NCBI GenBank assembly: GCA_000716465.1
Contig: JNWL01000001.1
Location: 372,001 to 436,000 of the forward strand
Source: Streptomyces bikiniensis
GTDB taxonomy: Bacteria; Actinomycetota; Actinomycetes; Streptomycetales; Streptomycetaceae
DNA: 64,000 bases
Direction: 5' to 3'
In this document: piece after piece, positions 1 through 8,681 of the stretch
Numbering within the stretch: the first letter of the stretch is position 1
Layout of the letters: the number at the start of each line of letters is the position of its first letter
Translations under genes and position numbers: made by a program
Notes under the pieces: model-generated
Seen by the model: the letters and a program-made list of their open reading frames with translations, nothing else
What the model was told of the DNA's origin: nothing
Databases searched by the model: none

Positions 1-705
1 CGGCGCCCCGCCCTGGAGGACGTCCCGCAGGCCGTCCGAGAGGGCCGCGATCGGCAGCAGGGCGAGCACGTCGCCCGCGGCGCCGAACTTCTCCAGGGGC
101 ACGATCACCCCGCCGCCCACCAGGAGCAGCAGGAAGACCAGGTTGGCGGCGGCCAGGGTGGCCTCGGCCCGCAGCGTGCCGGCCATCAGCAGGCCGAGGC
201 CGGAGAAGGCGGCCGTGCCGAGGACCAGGAGCAGCAGCACCGAGAGCGGGTTTCCGTGCGGGGACCAGCCGAGGGCGAGCGCGATCGTCGTCAGGAGCGC
301 GACCTGGAGGACCTCGGTGACCAGGACGGAGAGCGTCTTGGCCGTCAGCAGGGCCCAGCGGGGGAGCGGTGAGGCCCCCAGGCGCTTGAGCACCCCGTAC
401 CGGCGCTCGAAACCGGTCGCGATGGCCTGGCCGGTGAAGGCGGTGGACATCACGGCGAGCGCGAGGACGCCGGGGGCGAGGAAGTCGACGGGCTTCCCGG
501 CCCCGGTGTCGACCACGTCGACGGTGGAGAACAGCACCAGGAGCAGTGAGGGGATGATCACCGTCAGGAGCAGCTGCTCGCCGTTGCGCAGCAGCATCCT
601 GGTCTCCAGGGCGGTCTGCGCGGCGATCATCCGCCCGACGGGGGCGGCGCCGGGCCGGGGGGAGTAGGTGCCGGCGGACGTCGGGAGGGGGGTCCCCGTG
701 TTCAT
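1..705 (-). CDS. ABC-2 type transporter permease (3' end outside window)
   Basis: Membrane permease of an ABC exporter, probably drug or lipid efflux. It starts with ATG at 705 and 235 codons are visible; the C-terminus runs off the left edge. A hydrophilic N-terminal tail of about 45 residues is followed by a first membrane segment (LLLTVIIPSLLLVLF), and further hydrophobic segments occur around residues 75-95, 130-145, 155-175 and 185-205. The motif FERRYGVLKRLGASPL in the first cytoplasmic loop is characteristic of ABC-2/DrrB-like permeases. It lies downstream of the ATPase on the same strand. Its ribosome binding site (AAGGAG) lies inside the last copy of the 92-bp repeat, so translation is probably coupled to whatever is read through the repeat. 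Substrate unknown. Confidence 0.88.
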   Translation of the reverse strand, partial: MNTGTPLPTSAGTYSPRPGAAPVGRMIAAQTALETRMLLRNGEQLLLTVIIPSLLLVLFSTVDVVDTGAGKPVDFLAPGVLALAVMSTAFTGQAIATGFERRYGVLKRLGASPLPRWALLTAKTLSVLVTEVLQVALLTTIALALGWSPHGNPLSVLLLLVLGTAAFSGLGLLMAGTLRAEATLAAANLVFLLLLVGGGVIVPLEKFGAAGDVLALLPIAALSDGLRDVLQGGAP

Positions 706-1010
706 GACCTCAGCTCCTTGCCGGTGAGCTCAAGGCTGTGCCGGCCCGGGGGGTGACCCCCGGACCCCCGGCAGGTCTCGTCGGTGGTCCGCTTCATGAC
801 CTCAGCTCCTTGCCGGTGAGCTCAAGGCTGTGCCGTCCCGGGGGGCGACCCCCGGACCCCCGGCAGGTCTCGTCGGTGGTCCGCTTCATGACCTCAGCTC
901 CTTGCCGGTGAGCTCAAGGCTGTGCCGACCCGGGGGGCGACCCCCGGACCCCCGGCTGATCTCGTCGGTGGTCCGCTTCATGGCCTCAGCTCCTTGCCGG
1001 TGAGCTCAAG
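703..1010 (-). repeat. Three 92-bp tandem repeats copying the ATPase 3' end, each a coupled mini-ORF
   Basis: Three near-identical 92-bp units (703-794, 795-886, 887-978) plus the parental partial copy at 979-1010, which is the end of the ATPase gene. CAT (minus-strand ATG) recurs at exactly 703, 795, 887 and 979. Each unit carries the SD AAGGAG, the ATPase terminal codons LTGKELR and an ATGA stop-start overlap. A 92-bp period plus the 4-nt overlap gives 96 nt, so each unit is a 31-codon ORF (starts at 981, 889, 797; first residues MKRTTDE, last residues LTGKELRS) whose stop overlaps the next ATG. The chain runs ATPase, mini-ORF 1, 2, 3, permease. It probably arose by duplication of an original ATPase/permease ATGA junction. 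Whether the peptides accumulate is unknown. Confidence 0.9.
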
Positions 1011-1904
1011 AAAAACGTCTTCGAGGGTGTGCCGCTCGACCGAGATCCCGTCCGGCATCACGCCGTTCTGGGCGCACCAGCTGGTGACCGTGGCGAGGAG
1101 CTGCGGATCGACGTCGCCGGTGATCCGGTACGTGCCCGGCAGGGTCTCCGCCGCGGCCGTGCCGTCCGGGAGCGCCTTGAGCAGGGAGCCCAGGTCGAGC
1201 CCGGGGCGGCCGGTGAAGCGCAGGGTGTTCTCGGCGCCGCCGCGGCACAGCTCCTCGGGGCTGCCCTGGACGGCGATCCGGCCGGCGTCGACGATGGCGA
1301 CGTCGTCGGCCAGCTCCTCCGCCTCCTGCATGAAGTGCGTGGTGAGGACCGTGGTCACCCCGTCGGCGCGCAGCTCGCGGACCAGGTCCCAGGTGGCGCG
1401 CCGGGCCTGCGGGTCGAGCCCGGCGGTGGGCTCGTCCAGGAAGACCAGCTCGGGGCGGCCGACGACGGCCATGGCGAGCGCGAGACGCTGCTGCTGGCCG
1501 CCGGAGAGGCGCCGGTAGGTCGTACGGCCGCAGGAGCCGAGGCCGAGGCGCTCGATCAGGGCGTCCACGTCCAGCGGGTGGGCGTGCAGCTTCGCCGTGT
1601 GGCGGAGCATCTCGCCGGCGCGGGCGCCGGAGTAGACGCCGCCGGACTGGAGCATGACGCCGATCCGGGGGCGCAGGGCGGCCGCGTCGGCGACCGGGTC
1701 GAGGCCGAGGACCCGGACGGTGCCGCCGTCGGGCCTGCGGTAGCCCTCGCAGGTCTCGATCGTGGTGGTCTTGCCGGCCCCGTTGGGGCCGAGGACGGCG
1801 GTGACGGTGCCGGCCCGCACGTCGAGGTCGAGGCCGTCGACGGCGGTCTTGTCCCCGTACCGCTTGACCAGGCCGCGGACCTGGACGACGGACTCTTCTC
1901 GCAT
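978..1904 (-). CDS. ABC transporter ATP-binding protein (drug exporter type)
   Basis: ATP-hydrolysing subunit of the exporter whose permease follows. From the ATG at 1904 it is 308 residues. Walker A GPNGAGKTT is at 39-47, the signature LSGGQ at 133-137, Walker B LVFLDEP at 153-159, the D-loop AGLD at 161-164 and the switch His at 190. The C-terminal 80 residues match the accessory region of DrrA/CcmA-like ATPases and end in LEDVFLELTGKELRP. A longer reading back to 1970 exists, but MREESVVQ is the usual beginning of this family. The stop (980-978) overlaps the first mini-ORF start. A perfect iron box lies about 90 bp upstream, so iron control is possible but unproven. Confidence 0.9.
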   Translation of the reverse strand: MREESVVQVRGLVKRYGDKTAVDGLDLDVRAGTVTAVLGPNGAGKTTTIETCEGYRRPDGGTVRVLGLDPVADAAALRPRIGVMLQSGGVYSGARAGEMLRHTAKLHAHPLDVDALIERLGLGSCGRTTYRRLSGGQQQRLALAMAVVGRPELVFLDEPTAGLDPQARRATWDLVRELRADGVTTVLTTHFMQEAEELADDVAIVDAGRIAVQGSPEELCRGGAENTLRFTGRPGLDLGSLLKALPDGTAAAETLPGTYRITGDVDPQLLATVTSWCAQNGVMPDGISVERHTLEDVFLELTGKELRP

Positions 1905-1994
1905 GTCCGGAAGTCTAGAGAGCGCCCGGGGGTCCTCCGGCCGCGGGTCCCGAAGAGTGGTCGAATTCATCCCACGAATGATCGTTTCCGCAGG

Positions 1995-2013
1995 TCAGGT
2001 AAGGCTTACCTGA
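1995..2013. promoter_or_regulatory. Iron box (DmdR1/DtxR-type operator)
   Basis: TCAGGTAAGGCTTACCTGA is a perfect 9-1-9 inverted repeat and closely matches the actinobacterial DtxR/DmdR1 iron-box consensus (TTAGGTTAGGCTAACCTAA). It sits between two divergent starts, 91 bp from the ABC ATPase and 72 bp from sufR, so it may serve either promoter. A second box of the same type occurs at 47971-47989. Binding is inferred. Confidence 0.75.
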
Positions 2014-2048
2014 GTGACGCACGGCACCGTCCGCCCTCCGGGCGCGGC

Positions 2049-2085
2049 TTGTCACTCCTGGATTAATTACGCAACAATGGTGTTG
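2049..2085 (+). promoter_or_regulatory. suf operon promoter with SufR operator CAAC-N6-GTTG
   Basis: The 14-bp site CAACAATGGTGTTG at 2072-2085 fits the CAAC-N6-GTTG palindrome reported for SufR in cyanobacteria and Streptomyces. A plausible promoter has a -35 of TTGTCA (2049-2054), an 18-nt spacer and a -10 of AACAAT (2073-2078). The operator therefore covers the -10, and the expected transcription start falls on or next to the GTG at 2085, which suggests a leaderless sufR mRNA. Operator match seen; promoter and leaderless start inferred. Confidence 0.75.
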
Positions 2086-2810
2086 TGAAAAACGTGGGAG
2101 CGGCTCCGGTGGAGGAACTCGCTACCCGGGAGCGCTCCACGCGCAACCGGGTCGCGCGGTCAATCCTCGACCACGGGCCGTCGACCGTCGCCGACCTGGC
2201 CGAACGGCTCGGCCTCACCCAGGCCGCCGTCCGCCGCCACCTCGACTCGCTGGTCGCGGAGAACGTCGTCGAGGCGCGCGAGAAGCGCGTCTACGGCAAC
2301 CGCGGCCGCGGCCGCCCCGCGAAGGTCTTCGCGCTGACCGACTGCGGCCGGGACGCCTTCGACCAGTCGTACGACTCCCTCGCCGTCGAGGCGCTTCGCT
2401 GGATCGAGCGCAACGCCGGGGGCGAGGAGGCCGTCGCCGCCTTCGCCCGGGACCGGATCGAGAGCCAGGGCCGGGCGTACCGCGAGGCCGTCGAGGCGGC
2501 CGAGCCCGCGCGGCGGACCGAGGCGCTCGCCAAGGCCCTCACCGCGGACGGGTACGCTGCCACTGCGCGGAACGCGCCGGTCGGCGAGCAGCTCTGCCAG
2601 CACCACTGCCCGGTCGCCCACGTCGCCGAGCAGTACCCGCAGCTGTGCGAGGCGGAGACGGAGTTCTTCTCCCGCCTCCTGGGAACGCACGTCCAGCGTC
2701 TGGCCACCATCGCGCATGGTGACGGCGTCTGCACCACGTTCATCCCGCACGGCACACCACAGACCACCGAATCAGCATCCGCACGTACGGCCGGGAGGAA
2801 CCCCGCATGA
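2085..2810 (+). CDS. sufR: SufR, Fe-S cluster-sensing repressor of the suf operon
   Basis: ArsR/DeoR-like winged-helix repressor that in related species holds a [4Fe-4S] cluster and represses its own suf operon. It has 241 residues. The helix-turn-helix is at about 23-75 ([21 protein letters not shown]), and the cluster-binding region near the C-terminus has Cys171, Cys175 and Cys188 (C-X3-C-X12-C), with a further Cys216. The GTG at 2085 has no ribosome binding site but lies at the predicted transcription start. An alternative GTG at 2109 has GGGAG at 2096-2100 and would shorten the protein by 8 residues. Its stop overlaps the sufB ATG (ATGA). First gene of the operon. Confidence 0.93.
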   Translation: MKNVGAAPVEELATRERSTRNRVARSILDHGPSTVADLAERLGLTQAAVRRHLDSLVAENVVEAREKRVYGNRGRGRPAKVFALTDCGRDAFDQSYDSLAVEALRWIERNAGGEEAVAAFARDRIESQGRAYREAVEAAEPARRTEALAKALTADGYAATARNAPVGEQLCQHHCPVAHVAEQYPQLCEAETEFFSRLLGTHVQRLATIAHGDGVCTTFIPHGTPQTTESASARTAGRNPA

Positions 2811-4222
2811 CCACCGAGATCAGCCACCCCGAGCTTGAGGGCCTGGGTCGGTACGAGTACGGCTGGGCCGACTCGGACGCGGCCGGTGCCGCCGCCAAGC
2901 GCGGTCTGAACGAAGACGTCGTCCGCGACATCTCCGCGAAGAAGAACGAGCCCGAGTGGATGCTGAAGCTGCGTCTCAAGGGTCTGCGGCTCTTCGACAA
3001 GAAGCCCATGCCGACCTGGGGCTCCGACCTCTCCGGCATCGACTTCGACAACATCAAGTACTTCGTGCGGTCCACCGAGAAGCAGGCCGAGTCCTGGGAG
3101 GACCTGCCGGAGGACATCAAGAACACGTACGACAAGCTCGGCATCCCCGAGGCGGAGAAGCAGCGCCTCGTCGCCGGCGTCGCCGCCCAGTACGAGTCCG
3201 AGGTCGTCTACCACCAGATCCGCGAGGACCTGGAGGAGCAGGGCGTGATCTTCGTCGACACCGACACCGCCCTGAAGGAGCACGAGGAGCTCTTCAAGGA
3301 GTACTTCGGCACCGTCATCCCGGTCGGCGACAACAAGTTCGCCTCCCTGAACACGGCCGTGTGGTCCGGCGGCTCCTTCATCTACGTGCCGAAGGGCGTG
3401 CACGTCGAGATCCCGCTCCAGGCCTACTTCCGCATCAACACGGAGAACATGGGCCAGTTCGAGCGGACGCTGATCATCGTCGACGAGGACGCCTACGTCC
3501 ACTACGTCGAGGGCTGCACCGCCCCGATCTACTCCTCGGACTCGCTGCACAGCGCCGTGGTCGAGATCGTCGTGAAGAAGGGCGGCCGCTGCCGCTACAC
3601 GACCATCCAGAACTGGTCGAACAACGTCTACAACCTGGTGACCAAGCGCGCCGTCGCCTACGAGGGCGCCACCATGGAGTGGGTCGACGGCAACATCGGC
3701 TCCAAGGTCACCATGAAGTACCCGGCCGTCTACCTCATGGGCGAGCACGCCAAGGGCGAGACCCTGTCCATCGCCTTCGCGGGCGAGGGCCAGCACCAGG
3801 ACGCCGGCGCCAAGATGGTCCACATGGCCCCGAACACCTCCTCCAACATCGTCTCCAAGTCGGTGGCGCGAGGCGGCGGCCGCACCTCCTACCGCGGTCT
3901 CATCGAGATCGGCGAGGGTGCCCCGGGCGCCAAGTCCAACGTGCTCTGCGACGCGCTGCTCGTCGACACCATCTCCCGCTCCGACACGTACCCCTACGTG
4001 GACGTGCGCGAGGACGACGTCTCCATGGGCCACGAGGCCACCGTCTCCAAGGTCTCCGAGGACCAGCTCTTCTACCTGATGAGCCGCGGCCTGACCGAGT
4101 TCGAGGCCATGGCGATGATCGTCCGCGGCTTCGTCGAGCCCATCGCCAAGGAGCTCCCGATGGAGTACGCCCTGGAGCTCAACCGGCTGATCGAGCTGCA
4201 GATGGAAGGCGCGGTCGGCTAA
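2807..4222 (+). CDS. sufB: SufB, Fe-S cluster scaffold protein
   Basis: Scaffold subunit of the SufBC2D complex on which Fe-S clusters are assembled. It has 471 residues, normal for the family. The beta-helix core and the C-terminal region [20 protein letters not shown] are intact. Cys381 (NVLCDALL) and Glu410 (GHEA) lie 29 residues apart, matching E. coli SufB Cys405 and Glu434, which are needed for cluster building. The ATG at 2807 overlaps the sufR stop by 4 nt, so the two are probably translationally coupled. The GC-rich, strongly biased codon use suggests high expression. Confidence 0.97.
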   Translation: MTTEISHPELEGLGRYEYGWADSDAAGAAAKRGLNEDVVRDISAKKNEPEWMLKLRLKGLRLFDKKPMPTWGSDLSGIDFDNIKYFVRSTEKQAESWEDLPEDIKNTYDKLGIPEAEKQRLVAGVAAQYESEVVYHQIREDLEEQGVIFVDTDTALKEHEELFKEYFGTVIPVGDNKFASLNTAVWSGGSFIYVPKGVHVEIPLQAYFRINTENMGQFERTLIIVDEDAYVHYVEGCTAPIYSSDSLHSAVVEIVVKKGGRCRYTTIQNWSNNVYNLVTKRAVAYEGATMEWVDGNIGSKVTMKYPAVYLMGEHAKGETLSIAFAGEGQHQDAGAKMVHMAPNTSSNIVSKSVARGGGRTSYRGLIEIGEGAPGAKSNVLCDALLVDTISRSDTYPYVDVREDDVSMGHEATVSKVSEDQLFYLMSRGLTEFEAMAMIVRGFVEPIAKELPMEYALELNRLIELQMEGAVG

Positions 4223-4282
4223 GACCCGCCGCACCAGCAGCGACCGTTTCCACGTACGCAGGAAGAGAGCAACACGACAGCC

Positions 4283-5464
4283 ATGGCTGAGGCTCAGAAC
4301 ATCCCGGCGGGATCCACCACCGCCGGCTCGATCGCGGTGGCCGCCGAGTCCACCGTCGCCACGCGCATGAGCGCGCCCCCGTCCTTCGACGTCGCGGACT
4401 TCCCCGTCCCGCACGGCCGCGAGGAGGAGTGGCGGTTCACCCCGCTGGAGCGCCTGCGCGGCCTGCACGACGGCACCGCCGTCGCCTCGGGCGAGGGCGT
4501 CAAGGTCGACATCGAGGCCCCCGAGGGCGTCACCGTCGAGACCGTCGGCCGCGACGACGAGCGCCTCGGCAAGGCGGGCAAGCCCGTCGACCGGGTCGCC
4601 GCCCAGGCGTACTCCTCGTTCGAGAAGGCCTCGGTCGTCACCGTCGCCAAGGACGCCGTCCTCACCGAGCCGATCCGCATCGCCGTGCACGGCCGGGGCG
4701 GCACCGCCTTCGGCCACCAGGTGATCGAGCTCGGCGCCTTCGCCGAGGCCGTCGTGGTCATCGACCACACCGGTGACGCCGTCCTCGCCGCCAACGTCGA
4801 CTACGTCCTCGGCGACGGCGCCAAGCTCACCGTCGTCTCCGTCCAGGACTGGGACGAGAAGGCCGTCCACGTCGCCCAGCACAACGCGCTCGTCGGCCGC
4901 GACGCCTCCTTCAAGTCGGTCGTCGTCACCTTCGGCGGCGACGTCGTCCGCATCCACCCGCGCGTGGCGTACGCGGCCCCCGGCGGCGAGGCCGAGCTCT
5001 TCGGCCTGTACTTCACCGACGCGGGCCAGCACCAGGAGCACCGCCTCCTGGTCGACCACAACACCCCGCACTGCAAGTCCAACGTGGCCTACAAGGGCGC
5101 GCTGCAGGGCGAGGGCGCGCACGCCGTCTGGATCGGCGACGTGCTCATCCAGGCCGCCGCCGAGGGCACCGACACGTACGAGCTGAACCGGAACCTGGTC
5201 CTCACGGACGGCGCCCGGGTCGACTCCGTGCCGAACCTGGAGATCGAGACCGGCGAGATCGCCGGCGCCGGTCACGCCTCCGCCACCGGCCGCTTCGACG
5301 ACGAGCAGCTCTTCTACCTGATGGCCCGCGGCATCCCGGAGACCGAGGCCCGCCGCCTCGTCGTCCGCGGCTTCTTCGCCGAGCTGGTCCAGCAGATCGG
5401 CCTGCCCGACGTCCAGGAGCGCCTGATCGCCAAGATCGAGGCCGAGCTGGAGGCCTCCGTCTGA
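4283..5464 (+). CDS. sufD: SufD, Fe-S cluster assembly protein
   Basis: Paralogue of SufB and partner in the SufBC2D complex, implicated in iron entry. It has 393 residues: an N-terminal segment with EEEWRFTPLERL (about 49-60), a right-handed beta-helix core and the conserved C-terminal end GHASATGRFDDEQLFYLMARGIPE (about residue 330 onward). The ATG at 4283 follows a purine-rich AGGAAGAGAG stretch. The 60-nt gap after sufB is the largest in the first half of the operon, and no terminator is seen in it. The last base of its stop codon is the first base of the next ATG. Confidence 0.96.
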   Translation: MAEAQNIPAGSTTAGSIAVAAESTVATRMSAPPSFDVADFPVPHGREEEWRFTPLERLRGLHDGTAVASGEGVKVDIEAPEGVTVETVGRDDERLGKAGKPVDRVAAQAYSSFEKASVVTVAKDAVLTEPIRIAVHGRGGTAFGHQVIELGAFAEAVVVIDHTGDAVLAANVDYVLGDGAKLTVVSVQDWDEKAVHVAQHNALVGRDASFKSVVVTFGGDVVRIHPRVAYAAPGGEAELFGLYFTDAGQHQEHRLLVDHNTPHCKSNVAYKGALQGEGAHAVWIGDVLIQAAAEGTDTYELNRNLVLTDGARVDSVPNLEIETGEIAGAGHASATGRFDDEQLFYLMARGIPETEARRLVVRGFFAELVQQIGLPDVQERLIAKIEAELEASV

Positions 5465-5781
5465 TGGCCTTCGTCCGAGTCTGCGCGCTGAGCGAGCTGG
5501 AGACCGACACCCCCAAGCGGGTCGAGGTCGACGGCACGCCGGTGTCGGTCGTGCACACCGAGGGCGAGGTGTTCGCGATCAACGACATCTGCTCGCACGC
5601 GAACGTCTCCCTCTCGGAGGGCGAGGTCGAGGACTGCGCCATCGAGTGCTGGCTGCACGGCTCCAGCTTCGACCTGCGCACCGGCAAGCCCTCCGGCCTT
5701 CCCGCGACGCGCCCCGTCCCCGTATACCCCGTAAAGATCGAAGGGGACGATGTGCTCGTCTCCGTCACCCAGGAGTCCTGA
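5464..5781 (+). CDS. Rieske-type [2Fe-2S] ferredoxin in suf operon
   Basis: A 105-residue NirD/biphenyl-dioxygenase-ferredoxin-like Rieske protein. The cluster ligands are Cys43-X-His45 and Cys62-X2-His65, the standard CXH-X16-CXXH pattern. It is usually annotated as a non-haem iron or dioxygenase ferredoxin subunit, but no oxygenase is encoded nearby. Its fixed place between sufD and sufC in actinobacteria suggests an electron-transfer role in Fe-S assembly, for example reducing sulfane sulfur or iron on SufBCD. That role is inferred. ATG at 5464 overlaps the sufD stop by one base. Confidence 0.93.
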   Translation: MAFVRVCALSELETDTPKRVEVDGTPVSVVHTEGEVFAINDICSHANVSLSEGEVEDCAIECWLHGSSFDLRTGKPSGLPATRPVPVYPVKIEGDDVLVSVTQES

Positions 5782-5788
5782 GTCACCC

Positions 5789-6553
5789 ATGGCTACGCTT
5801 GAAATCCACGACCTGCACGTCTCCGTCGAGGCGGAGAACGGCCCCCGCGAGATCCTCAAGGGCGTCGACCTGACCATCAAGCAGGGCGAGACCCACGCCG
5901 TCATGGGCCCCAACGGCTCCGGCAAGTCGACCCTGGCGTACTCGCTGGCCGGCCACCCGAAGTACACGGTCACCGGCGGCACCGTCACCCTCGACGGCGA
6001 GGACGTCCTGGAGATGTCGGTCGACGAGCGCGCCCGCGCCGGCGTCTTCCTGGCCATGCAGTACCCGGTCGAGGTCCCCGGCGTCTCGGTCTCCAACTTC
6101 CTGCGCACCTCCGCCACCGCCGTCCGCGGCGAGGCGCCCAAGCTGCGCACCTGGGTGAAGGAGGTCAAGGAGGCCATGGCGGAGCTCCAGATGGACCCGT
6201 CCTTCGCCGAGCGCAACGTCAACGAGGGCTTCTCCGGCGGTGAGAAGAAGCGCCACGAGATCCTCCAGCTGGAGCTCCTCAAGCCGAAGATCGCGATCCT
6301 CGACGAGACCGACTCCGGCCTCGACGTCGACGCCCTCCGCATCGTCTCCGAGGGCGTCAACCGCGTCCGCGGGACCGGCGAGGTCGGCACCCTGCTGATC
6401 ACCCACTACACGCGCATCCTGCGCTACATCAAGCCTGACTTCGTCCACGTGTTCGCGAACGGCCGCATCGCCGAGTCCGGTGGCGCCGAGCTCGCCGACC
6501 AGCTGGAGAACGAGGGCTACGACAAGTACGTGAAGGGTGGCGCGTCCGCGTGA
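5789..6553 (+). CDS. sufC: SufC, Fe-S assembly ATPase
   Basis: ABC-type ATPase that drives SufBC2D. It has 254 residues from the ATG at 5789 (MATLEIHDLHV). The upstream in-frame extension to 5750 runs back into the preceding gene and is rejected. Walker A GPNGSGKST is at 40-48, the SufC-type signature FSGGEKKR at 148-155 and Walker B with D-loop AILDETDSGLD at about 169-179. There are no membrane segments, as expected for the cytosolic SufC. AGGAG lies 13 nt upstream. The stop overlaps the sufS GTG (GTGA). Confidence 0.97.
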   Translation: MATLEIHDLHVSVEAENGPREILKGVDLTIKQGETHAVMGPNGSGKSTLAYSLAGHPKYTVTGGTVTLDGEDVLEMSVDERARAGVFLAMQYPVEVPGVSVSNFLRTSATAVRGEAPKLRTWVKEVKEAMAELQMDPSFAERNVNEGFSGGEKKRHEILQLELLKPKIAILDETDSGLDVDALRIVSEGVNRVRGTGEVGTLLITHYTRILRYIKPDFVHVFANGRIAESGGAELADQLENEGYDKYVKGGASA

Positions 6554-7818
6554 CTTCTGCCCATCAGGGGCTCTCCGGCCTCCTCGACACCGAGGCGATC
6601 CGCAAGGACTTCCCCCTCCTGGATCGCACGGTCCACGACGGCAAGAAGATCGTGTACCTCGACTCCGCGGCGACCTCGCAGAAGCCGCGGCAGGTGCTCG
6701 ACGCGCTCAACACGTACTACGAGCGCCACAACGCCAATGTCCACCGCGGCGTCTACACGGTCGCCGAGGAGGCGACGGCGCTCTACGAGGGCGCCCGTGA
6801 CAAGGTCGCGGCCTTCGTCAACGCGCCGAGCCGCGACGAGGTGATCTTCACCAAGAACGCCTCCGAGTCGCTCAACCTCGTGGCCAACATGCTGGGCTGG
6901 GCCGACGAGCCCTACCGCGTGGACCACGAGACCGAGATCGCCATCACGGAGATGGAGCACCACTCCAACATCGTGCCGTGGCAGCTGCTCTCGCAGCGCA
7001 CGGGCGCGAAGCTGAAGTGGTTCGGCCTCACCGACGACGGGCGCCTCGACCTCTCGAACATCGAAGAGGTCATCACCGAGAAGACGAAGATCGTCTCCTT
7101 CACCCTGGTCTCGAACCTGCTCGGCACGTTCAACCCGGTCGAGACGATCATCCGCCGCGCCCAGGAGGTCGGTGCGCTCGTCTGCATCGACGCCTCCCAG
7201 GCGGCCCCGCACATGGTCCTGGACGTGCAGGCGCTCCAGGCCGACTTCGTGGCCTTCACCGGCCACAAGATGTGCGGTCCGACCGGCATCGGCGTGCTGT
7301 GGGGACGGCAGGAGCTCCTGGAGGACCTGCCGCCCTTCCTCGGCGGCGGCGAGATGATCGAGACCGTCTCGATGCACTCCTCGACGTACGCGCCGGCCCC
7401 GCACAAGTTCGAGGCGGGCACGCCCCCGATCGCGCAGGCCGTCGGCCTCGGCGCGGCCGTGGACTACCTGTCGGCGATCGGCATGGAGAACATCCAGCGC
7501 CACGAGCACGCGATCACCGAGTACGCCGTCCGGCGCCTCCAGGAGGTCCCGGACCTGCGGATCATCGGTCCCACCACGGCCGAGGACCGCGGCGCGGCGA
7601 TCTCCTTCACGCTCGGCGACATCCACCCGCACGACGTGGGCCAGGTCCTCGACGAGCAGGGCATCGCGGTCCGGGTCGGCCACCACTGCGCGCGGCCGGT
7701 CTGCCTCCGCTACGGAATTCCCGCGACCACGCGGGCGTCGTTCTATCTGTACTCCACTCCGGCCGAGGTCGACGCCCTGGTCGAGGGACTGGAGCACGTA
7801 CGGAACTTCTTCGGCTAG
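6550..7818 (+). CDS. sufS: SufS, group II cysteine desulfurase
   Basis: PLP-dependent enzyme that removes sulfur from L-cysteine and passes it to SufU. It has 422 residues from a GTG at 6550 overlapping the sufC stop. The PLP lysine is Lys240 (FTGHKMCG) and the persulfide-forming cysteine is Cys380 in VGHHCARPVC. The N-terminal motif DSAATSQKP and the short active-site loop are those of SufS/CsdA (group II) rather than IscS. It is the only cysteine desulfurase in the window. Confidence 0.97.
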   Translation: MTSAHQGLSGLLDTEAIRKDFPLLDRTVHDGKKIVYLDSAATSQKPRQVLDALNTYYERHNANVHRGVYTVAEEATALYEGARDKVAAFVNAPSRDEVIFTKNASESLNLVANMLGWADEPYRVDHETEIAITEMEHHSNIVPWQLLSQRTGAKLKWFGLTDDGRLDLSNIEEVITEKTKIVSFTLVSNLLGTFNPVETIIRRAQEVGALVCIDASQAAPHMVLDVQALQADFVAFTGHKMCGPTGIGVLWGRQELLEDLPPFLGGGEMIETVSMHSSTYAPAPHKFEAGTPPIAQAVGLGAAVDYLSAIGMENIQRHEHAITEYAVRRLQEVPDLRIIGPTTAEDRGAAISFTLGDIHPHDVGQVLDEQGIAVRVGHHCARPVCLRYGIPATTRASFYLYSTPAEVDALVEGLEHVRNFFG

Positions 7819-7827
7819 GGGACGCTC

Positions 7828-8298
7828 GTGAAGCTGGATTCGATGTACCAGGACGTCATCCTGGACCACTACAAGCACCCGCACGGGCGCGGTCTGCGGG
7901 ACGGCGACGCCGAGGTGCACCACGTCAACCCGACGTGCGGCGACGAGATCACGCTCCGCGTGAAGTACGACGGCTCGCGCGTCGAGGACGTGTCGTACGA
8001 GGGACAGGGCTGCTCCATCAGCCAGGCCTCGGCCTCCGTCCTCAACGAGCTGCTCGTCGGCAAGGAGCTGGCCGAGGCGCAGCGGATCCAGGACACCTTC
8101 CTGGAGCTGATGCAGTCCAAGGGCCGGATCGAGCCGGACGACGCGATGGAGGAGGTCCTGGAGGACGCGGTCGCGTTCGCCGGGGTCTCCAAGTACCCCG
8201 CCCGGGTGAAGTGCGCCCTGCTGAGCTGGATGGCGTGGAAGGACGCGACCGCCCAGGCACTGGGGGGCGACGAGAAGTCCGAGAGGAAGTCGGCATGA
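7828..8298 (+). CDS. sufU: SufU, sulfur-transfer partner of SufS
   Basis: Zinc-binding IscU-like protein that accepts the persulfide from SufS in Gram-positive bacteria. It has 156 residues. Cys37 (PTCGDE), Asp39, Cys62 (GQGCSIS) and Cys129 (VKCALLSW) correspond to the Zn ligands and acceptor cysteine of B. subtilis SufU. The roughly 20-residue insertion between the second and third Cys regions (about 80-110) is typical of SufU and absent from IscU. GTG start 9 nt after sufS. The stop overlaps the next ATG (ATGA). Confidence 0.96.
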   Translation: MKLDSMYQDVILDHYKHPHGRGLRDGDAEVHHVNPTCGDEITLRVKYDGSRVEDVSYEGQGCSISQASASVLNELLVGKELAEAQRIQDTFLELMQSKGRIEPDDAMEEVLEDAVAFAGVSKYPARVKCALLSWMAWKDATAQALGGDEKSERKSA

Positions 8299-8633
8299 CC
8301 GAGAACGCCGGGGCCACCATGAAGCCGGCCTCCGAAGAAGAAGTCCGCGAGGCGCTGTACGACGTCGTCGACCCCGAGCTGGGCATCGACGTCGTCAACC
8401 TGGGCCTGATCTACGGCATCCACATCGACGACTCCAACGTCGCGACGCTGGACATGACCCTGACGTCGGCGGCCTGCCCGCTGACCGACGTGATCGAGGA
8501 CCAGGCGAAGTCCGCGACGGACGGCATCGTCAGCGAGCTGAAGATCAACTGGGTCTGGATGCCGCCGTGGGGTCCGGAGAAGATCACGGACGACGGGCGC
8601 GAGCAGCTGCGCGCGCTCGGCTTCAACGTCTGA
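8295..8633 (+). CDS. sufT: SufT-like metal-sulfur cluster assembly factor (MIP18/DUF59)
   Basis: A 112-residue MIP18-family protein, implicated in Fe-S maturation when demand is high. The conserved DPELGIDVVNLGLIY motif spans about 26-40 and the reactive cysteine is Cys61 (SAACPLTD). The ATG at 8295 overlaps the sufU stop by 4 nt, and it is the last gene of the suf operon. A much longer reading of this frame back to 6978 is an artefact of GC bias. Confidence 0.94.
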   Translation: MTENAGATMKPASEEEVREALYDVVDPELGIDVVNLGLIYGIHIDDSNVATLDMTLTSAACPLTDVIEDQAKSATDGIVSELKINWVWMPPWGPEKITDDGREQLRALGFNV

Positions 8634-8681
8634 GCGGGCTCTTCGCGCGAACGGCCGTGCTCCCCCGACAGGATGGGGAGC

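Noticed and set aside
2291..5275. Long minus-strand open frame (994 codons) opposite sufR-sufB-sufD
   Set aside because: Shadow frame from high GC third positions; Asp/Val/Leu-Gly-rich composition without family motifs, while the plus strand encodes clear Suf proteins.
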